Of a stretch of 18,720 bases of DNA, positions 7,446 through 16,200 are shown in pieces. The stretch's first letter is position 1. The number at the start of each line of letters is the position of its first letter. The DNA lies in assembly GCA_937975765.1 (NCBI GenBank), contig CALJUR010000088.1:1-18720 (forward strand), in the 5' to 3' direction. The notes under the pieces were generated by a model. The model did no database searches. It was not told where the DNA came from and saw nothing but the letters and a program-made list of their open reading frames with translations. A program made the position numbers and the translations under genes. This stretch comes from an uncultured Myxococcales bacterium. GTDB lineage: Bacteria; Myxococcota_A; UBA9042; DTJE01.

Positions 7446-8657
7446 TCATTTCCAGGTCTCCAGGGCCAGGAAAGCGTCCCGCGACCCATTCGTGGAGATA
7501 GAGGACTCCAGCACGCTTCCTGCGACCAGGATCGACTTCCGTTCGACGGATACCGTCACCCGGGATGCATCCCCTTGCCCGATGCGAACGACCGAGGGAA
7601 GGAAGCCGGTCCGGTCGCCCCAGTCGGGATCCTGGGTCCCCGTGGCCGTGAACCGTGCCAGCCAAGGCGAAGCTGCCTTCCTTCCTCCGGCGAAGACGCC
7701 ACCGCGGGGGTCCGCCGCCAGAGTCTCGATCCTCCCCTCGATGGACTTCAGGACCCCGTCAGCTGCATCCGAGGCGAACGTGAGGTCCGGCTGGACCCCG
7801 AGGATCCAGGGACGGGCCACGTCCTCCCACGTCGCGTATCCGCCGACGAACAGGGCGGACGGCGTCCGGACGATCGCCGACGCCTGGTCCCGCTTCAGGC
7901 CGCCCGAATCCGCAACCAGGATGTCCTTGAAACTCCGCGTACCGGCGCCGACGACCTGGGCCACCCACAGGTCGTCCCCCGTGTTTCCTCCGCTGGCGAA
8001 CCGGTACCCGGCCAGAACGAGTTGCCCGTCATCGGAGGCGGCCACCGCAAGGGCCTCGCTCTTGTCGCCCCTGGCCTCGTTCAACCGCAGCAAGGAATCC
8101 TCCTTTGCACCTTCCAGGGACCAGAACAGGACCAGCGCCGCGGGATAGTTCTCCACCTTTCGGGACCCGACCGTCACGATCTTCGACCCGACGACGGCAG
8201 CATCCCAGGCGGTCTCGTCCGTACCCGGAACCGTGTCGATGCGGATCTCGCCACACCCCTCATCGTCCAGGCTGGCCAGGAAGACATCCCAGTCGTCGCC
8301 GTTCAGCAGGTGCCCCCCGTAGAAGACCCGGGTCCCCGTGTCCAGCAGAAAGGTGATCTGCCCCGTGACACCCTCCAGAGTCTGACCCGGGAAGCAGGAC
8401 TCCCCGGCCAGCCGGCCGTCCATCTCGACCCGCATCACCTCGGGACGACACTTCAACTTGCCGCCATCCTCGCCTTCGCATGCCGTGTTGACCGCGAACA
8501 GGATGCTGCCATCCTTCCTCATCAGGGCCGCGACTCCCCGCTCGTCCAGCGTGGTCGAAAGCAGTCCACCCTCCAGGCCACCACGGGTCACGGAGTCGCA
8601 GCCGCCCATCCCGATCTGCGCAATGAAAACCGGCAAGACCACGACCAGACGATTCAT
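7446..8657 (-). CDS. Propeller-like lipoprotein with delta-60-type repeats
   Basis: The protein has 403 residues. The signal peptide ends in a lipobox-like MGGC (Cys20), so it is probably a membrane-anchored lipoprotein. The mature part contains repeated strand units, each with a hydrophobic run ending in a Gly pair: VFYGGHLLNG near 111, LVLAGYRFASGG near 213, LFVGGYATWED near 269, VFAGGRKAAS near 321 and ILVAGSVLES near 377. A fragment near 335-380 (ARFTATGTQD, then ILVAG) resembles delta-60/SBBP-type repeats, which build beta-propellers. No catalytic residues are apparent; a binding or scaffold role is likely. Cysteines at 60, 70, 88 and 135 could form disulfides. The ATG overlaps the upstream stop (ATGA) and has GGAGGA upstream, so translation is probably coupled. 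The protease-barrel gene follows after 13 bases. Confidence 0.75.
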   Translation of the reverse strand: MNRLVVVLPVFIAQIGMGGCDSVTRGGLEGGLLSTTLDERGVAALMRKDGSILFAVNTACEGEDGGKLKCRPEVMRVEMDGRLAGESCFPGQTLEGVTGQITFLLDTGTRVFYGGHLLNGDDWDVFLASLDDEGCGEIRIDTVPGTDETAWDAAVVGSKIVTVGSRKVENYPAALVLFWSLEGAKEDSLLRLNEARGDKSEALAVAASDDGQLVLAGYRFASGGNTGDDLWVAQVVGAGTRSFKDILVADSGGLKRDQASAIVRTPSALFVGGYATWEDVARPWILGVQPDLTFASDAADGVLKSIEGRIETLAADPRGGVFAGGRKAASPWLARFTATGTQDPDWGDRTGFLPSVVRIGQGDASRVTVSVERKSILVAGSVLESSISTNGSRDAFLALETWK

Positions 8658-9769
8658 CTCGTCTCCTCCGCCGACCTGGGCCACAGGATGCCTCCGGTCG
8701 CACCCAGCAGGGCCCCAATGCCCATCAGGACCCCCCCCGCGATGGCATTCGCGGAGGACTGGTGATCGGCTCCCCTTTCGTACGTCCAGTTGGTCAAGGG
8801 GTCCGTTCGTACCACCCTCCCTGACACCGAGGAGCGATCCGCCAGGTACTTCCCCAGGAACCCCACTCCCATGACGAAGACGGCGACACCCACCCCAACC
8901 GAGGATTTCGCCACCACGGGCCGCACCTGCTCGAACTTCGTGGGGCCCTTGGGTCCCTTGACCGTCTGCAGCGAGAAGGACACGCTGGCCAGCGCGTCGG
9001 CGGTCACGGTCACGGCCTTCAACTGCTCGACGAAGCCCATCCGGGACACCCGCACGACGTGCCGGCCTTCCTCGACCGTCAGGGGCGCCTTCAGGGGCGT
9101 CGTGCCGGCCCAGTCGATGTCGTCGACGAACACGTCCGCGCCGCCCACGTCGGTCTCGACGGACAGCAGGCCGTACCGCGCCGGCAGCAGGGGATAGCTC
9201 TTCTGCACGGGTCCCGGCCGCGTGACCAGGAGGCTGTCCCGGACCGTCCGGTAGCCCTTCAGGCGGACCGTCACGGTATGCTCGCCGGGGGGGATTCGCG
9301 CCTCGACGGGCGACTCGCCTGCGAACCGGCGATCCAGGTAGACCCGAGCGCCCTTCGACGGCGTCGTCTCTATGAAGACCGTGACGGGCCGCAGCAACTC
9401 GTCGATGGCCTTCAGGCGCCGGTCCAGTTCCTGCTGGATCTCGCCCTTCAGCCACGGGTGGTTCCAGACGTCGAGGTACAGTTCCCGCGCGTCGCCCAGC
9501 AGGCCCAGCGACTGCAGCGACTTCGCCTTGAGGTACTTCGCGTAGGGGTGCTGGTTCAGGCTCAGGGCCTCGTCCAGCCGGGTGATCGCCTCCTCGTGAT
9601 GACCCTCGTCCTGCAGCTTCTGGCTGTCGACGATCAGGGACTGCATCCTTTCGACGACCGCCCGGTCCTGGCCCAGGGCCGGCAGCGGAGGGAGAAGGGC
9701 CAGCAGCAGGAACCAGGCCACGATCCGACGTCGGGTGCCGTTCCTCCCGTTCCCGCCAGAGAATCTCAA
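8654..9769 (-). CDS. Secreted TPR-like/PEGA-domain protein
   Basis: The protein has 371 residues from a TTG start. It has an n-region rich in Arg, a hydrophobic core (17-31) and probable cleavage near ALG-Q (32-34). Residues 36-125 are helical and TPR-like (EEAITRLDEALSLN, then DARELYLDVW). Two PEGA-type beta domains follow (about 129-198 and 200-267), each with the pattern of a bulge, GExPVEA or GTTPLKA, then a Gly-rich turn and basic-hydrophobic ending. Two hydrophobic stretches near 289-305 and 341-362 may be membrane helices. PEGA domains are common in myxobacterial envelope proteins; their ligands are unclear. Starting further upstream would overlap the kinase gene, and the TTG has GGGGAGGG just before it; the GTG at 9721 is the alternative. 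The kinase next door carries a similar outside domain, suggesting they act in the same compartment. Confidence 0.8.
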   Translation of the reverse strand: MRFSGGNGRNGTRRRIVAWFLLLALLPPLPALGQDRAVVERMQSLIVDSQKLQDEGHHEEAITRLDEALSLNQHPYAKYLKAKSLQSLGLLGDARELYLDVWNHPWLKGEIQQELDRRLKAIDELLRPVTVFIETTPSKGARVYLDRRFAGESPVEARIPPGEHTVTVRLKGYRTVRDSLLVTRPGPVQKSYPLLPARYGLLSVETDVGGADVFVDDIDWAGTTPLKAPLTVEEGRHVVRVSRMGFVEQLKAVTVTADALASVSFSLQTVKGPKGPTKFEQVRPVVAKSSVGVGVAVFVMGVGFLGKYLADRSSVSGRVVRTDPLTNWTYERGADHQSSANAIAGGVLMGIGALLGATGGILWPRSAEETR

Positions 9770-9773
9770 TCCA

Positions 9774-9781
9774 CCCTCCCC
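9774..9781 (-). promoter_or_regulatory. Ribosome binding site deciding the TTG start at 9769
   Basis: GGGGAGGG sits four bases before the TTG at 9769-9767, with the GGAG core six bases away. No ATG is available between the kinase stop (9790) and the signal peptide, so this site supports the TTG start over the internal GTG at 9721. Confidence 0.55.
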
Positions 9782-9789
9782 TTCCCGTT

Positions 9790-11226
9790 TCAGGGTTTCA
9801 GGATGCCCCGGTTCAGGAAATCGCCCCTGGGCCGGTTCATCTCGACCGTCACCAGCGTCTCGCCCTTCTCCTTCAATTCCACCCGGGAGACCGGCACGGT
9901 CTGCGTGATGTAGCCCTTCAGCCGGAACTCGAGTTCGGGCGGCACGACGTCGCAGTCCAGGACCAGGGGATCCGGCGTCCGGACCCGCGGCTTCCTTTCG
10001 CCCTTGATGTAGACCTCCACCCCGGAGGGCCGCGAGTCGAACTTCAGCGTGCACTTCGTACCGGCCGCCGGCGAGGGATCGGAAACGGCCTCCGGACGAG
10101 CCGCCTCGGGAGCCGGCTGAGTCGCATCCCGAGCCGCGTCCTGGAACTCGATCACCTCGGGGGTCGCGAAGCCGTCATCCGGGACGGGATGTGGAAGCTT
10201 TCCCGGCCCCAGGAAGGCATAGGCCCCGATGGCCAGCATCACCAGCCCGACCGCCACGCCGGCCGCCGCCAGGGCGATCCGACGGGATCGGGAACCCGTC
10301 GCCAGCGACGGCGCGTGCTGGATCGCCCAGGCATGGACCGGGTGCAGCGCGACCGTCGTCTTCAGGTCCGCGTGATCGGCCGCCACCGCGAGGCTTTCGA
10401 ACAACTGCCGCGTCGCCTGGAACCGTTTCGCCGGGTCCTTCTCCAGGCACTTCAGGACGATCTCCTCGACCTCGCGCGGGACGTCCAGTGCAGGTTCGAT
10501 CTCGGAGAAGGCCGGCACCCGTTCGGTTTGGTGCTTGGCGAGGATCGCCAGGGCGGTCGTCCCGGTGAAGGGCGGGCGCCCCGCCAGCATCCGGTACATC
10601 ATCACGCCCAGGGAATAGATGTCCGTCCGGTGGTCGACCGGGAGACCCTCGGCCTGCTCGGGAGCCATGTAGGTGGGCGTACCGATGGGGCTGTGGGTAC
10701 GGGTCATCCACTCGGTGGACGGGTCTTCGACCGCGGTCACCAGGCCGAAGTCCAACAACTTGGCTGTGGTGGTGCCGTCGCGGTTGGCCACCAGGAAGAC
10801 GTTCTCGGGCTTGATGTCGCGGTGGACCATCGAGCACTGGTGCGCCGCCTCGATCGCGCTGATCACCTCCTGCAGGATCGGCAGCGCAGCGGCCAGGTCC
10901 ATCCGTCCCACCCGCTTCAGGTGGGCCTGCAGGGTCTCCCCGTCCAGGTACTCCATCACGAAGTAGTAGCCCAGGTCCGGGTCGTCCCCGAAATCGAACA
11001 CCTCCACGATGTTCCGGTGCCCGATGCGGCAGACCGCCTTCGCCTCGCGCTCGAAGCGGCGGACGATCCGCTTGTCGGACTGGAACTGCCGATGGAGGAT
11101 CTTCAGCGCGTACAGGCGTTCCAGCGTGACGTGCTGGACCTTGCAGACCGTTCCGAACCCGCCCGATCCCAGGACGGACAGGATCCGGTAGCGCCCGCCG
11201 ACGATGCGGCCTTCCAGCCCTTCCAA
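9790..11226 (-). CDS. Membrane Ser/Thr protein kinase with extracytoplasmic PEGA-like domain
   Basis: The protein has 478 residues and phosphorylates Ser/Thr on partners not identifiable here. The kinase domain spans about 13-270 and is complete: GSGGFG (20-25), Lys42 in ALK, Glu61, HRDIKPEN with Asp137 and Asn142, DFG at 159-161, and APE at 188-190. A single membrane helix covers about 316-338. Outside it a Pro/Ala-rich stretch precedes a PEGA-like domain (about 392-465: CTLKFDSRPSGVEVYIKGE, then LEFRLKGYI). I chose the TTG at 11226 because AGAAGG lies six bases upstream and the protein then opens in the usual MEGL...GGRYRI way. The ATG at 11268 adds 14 unconvincing residues, lacks a binding site and overlaps a candidate promoter. 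It heads the five-gene run ending at 327, so it may control that operon's products. Confidence 0.9.
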   Translation of the reverse strand: MEGLEGRIVGGRYRILSVLGSGGFGTVCKVQHVTLERLYALKILHRQFQSDKRIVRRFEREAKAVCRIGHRNIVEVFDFGDDPDLGYYFVMEYLDGETLQAHLKRVGRMDLAAALPILQEVISAIEAAHQCSMVHRDIKPENVFLVANRDGTTTAKLLDFGLVTAVEDPSTEWMTRTHSPIGTPTYMAPEQAEGLPVDHRTDIYSLGVMMYRMLAGRPPFTGTTALAILAKHQTERVPAFSEIEPALDVPREVEEIVLKCLEKDPAKRFQATRQLFESLAVAADHADLKTTVALHPVHAWAIQHAPSLATGSRSRRIALAAAGVAVGLVMLAIGAYAFLGPGKLPHPVPDDGFATPEVIEFQDAARDATQPAPEAARPEAVSDPSPAAGTKCTLKFDSRPSGVEVYIKGERKPRVRTPDPLVLDCDVVPPELEFRLKGYITQTVPVSRVELKEKGETLVTVEMNRPRGDFLNRGILKP

Positions 11227-11229
11227 GAG

Positions 11230-11238
11230 CCACCTTCT
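11230..11238 (-). promoter_or_regulatory. Ribosome binding site deciding the TTG start at 11226
   Basis: AGAAGGTGG lies just before the TTG at 11226-11224, with the AGAAGG core six bases away. The competing ATG at 11268 has no comparable element. Confidence 0.5.
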
Positions 11239-11258
11239 CGACTGATCTTGCGGCCGGC

Positions 11259-11288
11259 ACCATAGCATGCCGCGTCGTGAATCTTCAA
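11259..11288 (-). promoter_or_regulatory. Candidate promoter of the kinase-led operon
   Basis: On the minus strand, TTGAAG (11288-11283) and TATGGT (11264-11259) are separated by 18 bases, each matching four of six sigma-70 consensus positions. Transcription would start near 11252, giving a leader of about 25 bases to the TTG at 11226. The match is modest. Confidence 0.35.
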
Positions 11289-11328
11289 CCGCTGGATGAA
11301 GGGACGCGAAAGCGCTTCACGGGGGCGA

Positions 11329-13212
11329 TCACCGGGGATCGGCGCAGCACCGGAAACCGGTGGTCCGGGAAGGCTGGAAGCGCCGGGTCTCGAAGGTGCA
11401 GGAGGCGGCGCTGCCGTCCTTGGCATCGCCGCCCATCAGGACACCCTCGCGCACCCACTCGGCCACGTTTCCCGCCAGGTCGAACAGCTCGGGGACGGGG
11501 GTTCGGCACCGGGAATAGCGGCCGGAAGGCACCACGGTCCCCGACCCGACGTTGCAGGCCCCCTCGATGAATTCCGGACCATAGGGCCAGGCGGAACCGC
11601 AGGCAGCCTGCCATTCCGCCCGGGAGCACAGCCGCTTGCCCTCGATGCGGCAGGTGCGATCGGCCGTCGCCCAGGACACGCCGGTCCGGGGCAGCAGGCC
11701 GCGGCCGGGAGACTCGTGGGTTTCGATGCAGAAGGGACGAGGCAGCCCTCCTCCCTCGTCCTTCCGGGCCTCGGTCAACGGCCCGGCCGGCACCATTCCT
11801 TCCGGGCAATGGATGCCGGGCTCCGCGACCTGGCCGGCGGCCGCACCCTCCGTGTCCACCGAGCCCCCCGCCGACACGGCGTCCTGCATCCTGGCCGTCA
11901 CCACATCCGCCGCCGGGTCCTCGACGGTATCCGGCCCGGGCGATAGCGACGATTCCTGCCCGGAGGAGGCCCGATGGATCCACCAGCCTCCCAGGACGCC
12001 CACACACCCCAGAACCAGCAGAACCCAGATCCATGCACGGCGATGCGGATGAGTCACCCGGTACAGGAGGCCGGTCGACAACTCCCCGCCAGGTCGAACC
12101 GACCGGGGCGCGTTGCGAATCGATGGCGCGACCGCCACCTGCCCCTGGAGATCCTCGGCCATCGTCACCCGTGCCCTCATTGCGGCTCGCGCCTGCCGCC
12201 CGACCTGCCTCCCATCGAGGCGGACGGTGGCCTCGCCTTCGTCTTCCGTGGCCGCCTGGACCGGGGCGCGGAAGATCCTCTCGGTCTCCCGCGCGACATC
12301 GAGGGCGGACGGGCGCCGCGCAGGGTCCTTGGCCAGCATGGTGGCCATCAGGTCCCGGAAGGCCCTGGGGCACGAAACCTGCGGCGGGAAGGGCGGCACC
12401 GGGTCGTTGACGTGCGCCATCAGGGTCCCCAGGGCGCTTTCGCGGCCGAACGGCGGGATCCCGACCAGGCACTCGTAGGCGATGACCCCCAGCGCGTACA
12501 CGTCGAAAGCCGAGGTGACCTTCGCTCCGTCCTTCATGCACTCGGGACCCAGGTACTGCGGCTTCCCGATCACCACCCCGGACGGCGTCAGACGGGTCAA
12601 TTCCTCGTCCTCGGCAACGAACCGCGCGATGCCGAAGTCCAGCACCTTGACGAAATCGCCGCTGCCCGAGGCCTGGATCAGCATGATGTTGGACGGGCAC
12701 AGGTCGCGGTGGACCAGTCCGACCCGGTGCGCCTCGGACAGCGACTGGGCAACCTGCTGCACGATGCCGATCACCCGGTGTGCCGGCAGCCGGCCCTCCG
12801 CACCCAGGACCTTCCGGAGCGTCCGCCCCTCCAGGTACTCCATCACCAGGAACGGGTGCCCGGCCTCGGAGGTTCCCGCGTCCAGGACGCGGACGGTGTG
12901 GGGATGGGTCAGGCGGCTGGCGGCATCGATCTCCCGGCGGAAGCGCCGCAGGACGACCGGATCGGTCGCGAAACGAGGCAGCATGACCTTGACGGCAACC
13001 ACCTGGTGGGTGGTCAGTTGAACGCCGCGAAACACGGCGCCCATGCCTCCGGACCCGACCTTGGCCTCCAGGCGGTACCGCCCCGCGAGGACCTGTCCCT
13101 TCAAGTCGGATTCCCAGTCATCCACCGACTCGATGCGCTGGGTGCGCGCGCTGCACTTCGGGCAGACCATCGAGTCGGTGACCAGATCGCAGTTGGGACA
13201 TCGACGTGGCAT
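11329..13212 (-). CDS. Zinc-ribbon Ser/Thr kinase with extracytoplasmic FGE/SUMF1-fold domain
   Basis: The protein has 627 residues. It opens with a zinc ribbon (Cys5, Cys8, Cys17, Cys20). The kinase domain spans about 45-315: GSGGMG (53-58), Lys75, Glu94, HRDLCPSN with Asp170 and Asn175, DFG at 192-194, and GPE (222-224) in place of APE. The Lys usually two residues after the catalytic Asp is Cys172; myxobacterial kinases often vary here. A membrane helix (about 393-413) leads to an outside FGE-sulfatase (SUMF1-like) domain (468-624) with GVSWATADRTC, RLCSRAEWQAAC, LFDLAGNVAEWV and the terminal GFRCC. The first FGE copper-site Cys may be Cys605, but the partner five residues on is Arg610, so formylglycine-generating activity is doubtful; a ligand-binding or disulfide-stabilised sensor role is more likely. 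A GGGAGTAGAAT promoter-like element precedes the gene. Confidence 0.9.
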   Translation of the reverse strand: MPRRCPNCDLVTDSMVCPKCSARTQRIESVDDWESDLKGQVLAGRYRLEAKVGSGGMGAVFRGVQLTTHQVVAVKVMLPRFATDPVVLRRFRREIDAASRLTHPHTVRVLDAGTSEAGHPFLVMEYLEGRTLRKVLGAEGRLPAHRVIGIVQQVAQSLSEAHRVGLVHRDLCPSNIMLIQASGSGDFVKVLDFGIARFVAEDEELTRLTPSGVVIGKPQYLGPECMKDGAKVTSAFDVYALGVIAYECLVGIPPFGRESALGTLMAHVNDPVPPFPPQVSCPRAFRDLMATMLAKDPARRPSALDVARETERIFRAPVQAATEDEGEATVRLDGRQVGRQARAAMRARVTMAEDLQGQVAVAPSIRNAPRSVRPGGELSTGLLYRVTHPHRRAWIWVLLVLGCVGVLGGWWIHRASSGQESSLSPGPDTVEDPAADVVTARMQDAVSAGGSVDTEGAAAGQVAEPGIHCPEGMVPAGPLTEARKDEGGGLPRPFCIETHESPGRGLLPRTGVSWATADRTCRIEGKRLCSRAEWQAACGSAWPYGPEFIEGACNVGSGTVVPSGRYSRCRTPVPELFDLAGNVAEWVREGVLMGGDAKDGSAASCTFETRRFQPSRTTGFRCCADPR

Positions 13213-13238
13213 CCCGGCTCTCCCGGACCTCGCGACGG

Positions 13239-13249
13239 ATTCTACTCCC
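13239..13249 (-). promoter_or_regulatory. Candidate -10 element (GGGAGTAGAAT) of the kinase-FGE gene
   Basis: TAGAAT matches five of six -10 positions and ends 26 bases before the ATG at 13212. The identical 11-mer lies 27 bases before the pseudouridine synthase start at 17254. No good -35 element is visible. Confidence 0.4.
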
Positions 13250-13250
13250 T

Positions 13251-13268
13251 CGCCCGCCGCCTCGGGCG
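13251..13268 (-). terminator. Small GC hairpin after the protease gene
   Basis: CGCCCG and CGGGCG form a six-pair stem with a six-base loop, eight bases beyond the stop of the C1A protease gene and immediately before the candidate kinase promoter. No T-run follows, so termination is only possible, not shown. Confidence 0.3.
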
Positions 13269-13276
13269 TTCCCGTT

Positions 13277-16200
13277 TCACCTGCCGGCCGCCGGGGAGGC
13301 CAGGCACGCCACCTCGTCCGCGGTCAGGGCCCGATCGAACACCTTCACCTCGTCGATGGCCCCGGTGAACCGGTCCAGGTTCTCGACGTCGGAGAACAGC
13401 CGCACGCGCCACGGGAAGGTGCCCCCCATGGTGAAGGCCTTGTCCAGCGATCCGGCGGGCTGGCCGTCGAGGTACATCCGGATCCGGCCGGCCGACGCGT
13501 CGTAGGTCGCCGTCACGTGCGTCCAGCGCCCCGGCGTGAAGGCGGCCGACAGCGTGCTGGCACGGGCCGAACCGTCGTGGAGTTCGAGGACCAACCGGCC
13601 GTCCTGCACGGCCAGCAGCACCGAACCGTACCGGCAGGGTTGCGTTCCGAAGACCGTCCCGGACGCGCACACCGGGCTGCCGGGGATGGCGGCCGCGACG
13701 GTTCCCGAGGACGGGAAGGCCGTCGCGCGGGTGGAGCGGTAGCCGGACGACCCGCCCCAAAAGACCCGGGTGTAGACGTCGTGGGTCGTCCCGTTCCAGG
13801 AACTGGGAACGACCACGTCCAGCCAGCCGTCCCCGTTCAGGTCGGCCACGGGCATCCCGTGGCACGCGTTCGCCGCCAGTTCCGTCCGGTCGGCCTCGTG
13901 GAACCCGTCCGCCGATCCCCAGTAGATGCGCGACGGGACGTCCAGGGGCTGGACCGGCGCGCCCGTGTTGTCCTTGGTGCCGTCGTAGAAATTCGCCATC
14001 AGCAGGTCCGGCCAGCCGTCCCCGTCCAGGTCCGCGACGTTCGCATCCAGGCCCCCGAAGGACGGCAGGCCGAGCCGCCCGTCGAGGTCGAACCCGGTCT
14101 TCGTCCCCCGGTAGATCCAGGAACTCACGTCATACCGATCGTCGGTGTAGTCCTCGGTCCTGGCCATGTCCCAGTAGGAACCGAACACGACGTCCGGGAA
14201 CCCGTCCTGGTCCAGGTCCGCAACGGCGTTGCCATAGGACGAATCGGTCGGGAACCGGATCGGCGACGAGGCGTCCAGGCCCGCGGCGCCGTTGAGGAAC
14301 GCGAAGGACTCGCCGGGGTTCGACACGTCGCCCGCGAGGTTGCTGACCACGACGTCCGGCAGGCCGTCGCGATTCAGGTCCGCGACCGACAGCCCCCGGG
14401 GCATGCCTGCCGGAAGGGCCCGCGACCGCTGTCGATCGAACCCGGATTCCGCGCCCAGGAAGACCCGGGCGGCGCCCCCGTCGTCCTCGGCGCTGCTGCC
14501 GAAAACGAGGTCCATCCAACCGTCCCCGTCCAGGTCCGCGATGGCCACCCCGCCCCCGGCCGGGTTCAGGGCCCCGGACGCGTCCGGGACCAGCCCCGAG
14601 GCCGTCCCCCGGTACAGGTTCGTCTTCCGCGAGTCCGGCAGGCCGGCGAAGTCGTGGGCGATGACGAGGTCCAGCCAGCCGTTCCCGTCCAGGTCCGCGG
14701 AGGCGATCCCGGAGGCGGCGTTCGTGGGGATCCGGAAGGGCTCCGGGGCGAACCCTTCCGGGTGGTTGTAGTACACGAAGGAATCCGTCTTCTGGCCCGT
14801 GGCATCCGCGTAGTTGTTGGCCAGGACCACGTCCAGGCGCCCGTCCCGATCCAGGTCCAGCATGTCGGCCTGGTGGAACAGGACGCCCCGGCGGGGCGAG
14901 GAGCCCGCCTTGAACCACAACGAGACCGTCCGGGAGTCCCCCTGGGCCAGTGCCCCGGGTCCCCCGATCTTCAGGAACGCGCTGCCGTCCTGGGATTCGG
15001 CCGCGCGCCCCACGATCCCCTGCGTGTCCTCCAGGTCACCCACCCCCTGGGCCGGGTTCCCCGAACCGCTGGCGTCCTCGTACACGCCCCCCATCCCCCC
15101 TTCCAGCGGGAGGTCCAGGACCGGTCTCGGCAGGGCGCCGCACGTGCCGGTTTCGAGAGAGGCCAGGTAGGCCCCGTTGTAACCGTGCCTGGCGATGAAC
15201 CCGTAGGTCAGGCGGGCGTACCCGTTCCCGTTCGCGGCCGGCCAGTGCCGGCCCCACGAGTTCCGGAACCAGAACACCCCCCCGCTGTCCTGGTCGTCGT
15301 AGCCGACCAGCAGGATCGCGTGGCCTCCGCACCGGGTCTCGTCCGGACCGGGCAGCCCGACGAACCCGCCGCCGTTGGTCCTCCAGTAGGCCGCCATCCG
15401 GCAGTCTTCCCCCTCCATCTTGCCGAAGACCGGCACGGCGATGGCCACGTTGAACCCGGCAGCCAGCACCGCCTTGAGGTCGTCGACGGAGTTCGCGGAC
15501 ACGCCGCGGGGCCGGGTGGCCCGGATCGTGCCCGATTGCAGCACCTCCGCCGACGGCATGAAACCCATGTTGCCGGTGTCATAGGGCCACCGGGCAAGGT
15601 CCAGAAGCGCGTTGGCGGCCGCGGCCGCGACCGCCTCGCCGTTCCACCAGCCCCCCTCGCAGTCCTCGATGTCCTTGCCCCCGACGTGCCATAGATGCGG
15701 CTCGGAGACCAGGATTTCCGGCCGCCTCTGCGCGCACTGCAGGGCCTCGATCAGGTGCGTGGTCGCATGGGCGACGCACCATCCGCACTCGCCCTGGTCG
15801 CTGGTGGTCGGGCAGAAAGCCCGCAGGTAGTCCGCCCGGTGGTCCACCCGGGACGGCAGCGCGTCGATCCGCGGGACCTCCTCCTCCAGCGTCAGGCCGG
15901 ACGAGGCGGCGGCGGGGTCGTCGTCCATCAGCAGGATGATCTTCCCGTCGCCCAGGTCCTGAGGGACGCCCTTCCTTGGGGTCACCGACGGCAGGCAGAA
16001 GCCGCCCAGCGCCCGGAAACCGGTCTGGCACGCGCATCGCGTGATGCCTCGCGCGGTGTCGACCACTTCGCAGGTGCCGCGTTTCGAGCAGTCGTTCCCC
16101 TGGCACGGATCGGCCGGGGAGTTCGCCACGCAGTCCAGCCCCTGCTCGTGGTACCCGGGTGCGCACAGGCACCGGGGTTCCTGGTCCAGCAGCACGCAGG

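Noticed and set aside
11329..11811. FGE-fold C-terminus as the variable target of a diversity-generating retroelement
   Set aside because: No reverse transcriptase, template repeat or second copy of the 3' end is present in the window.
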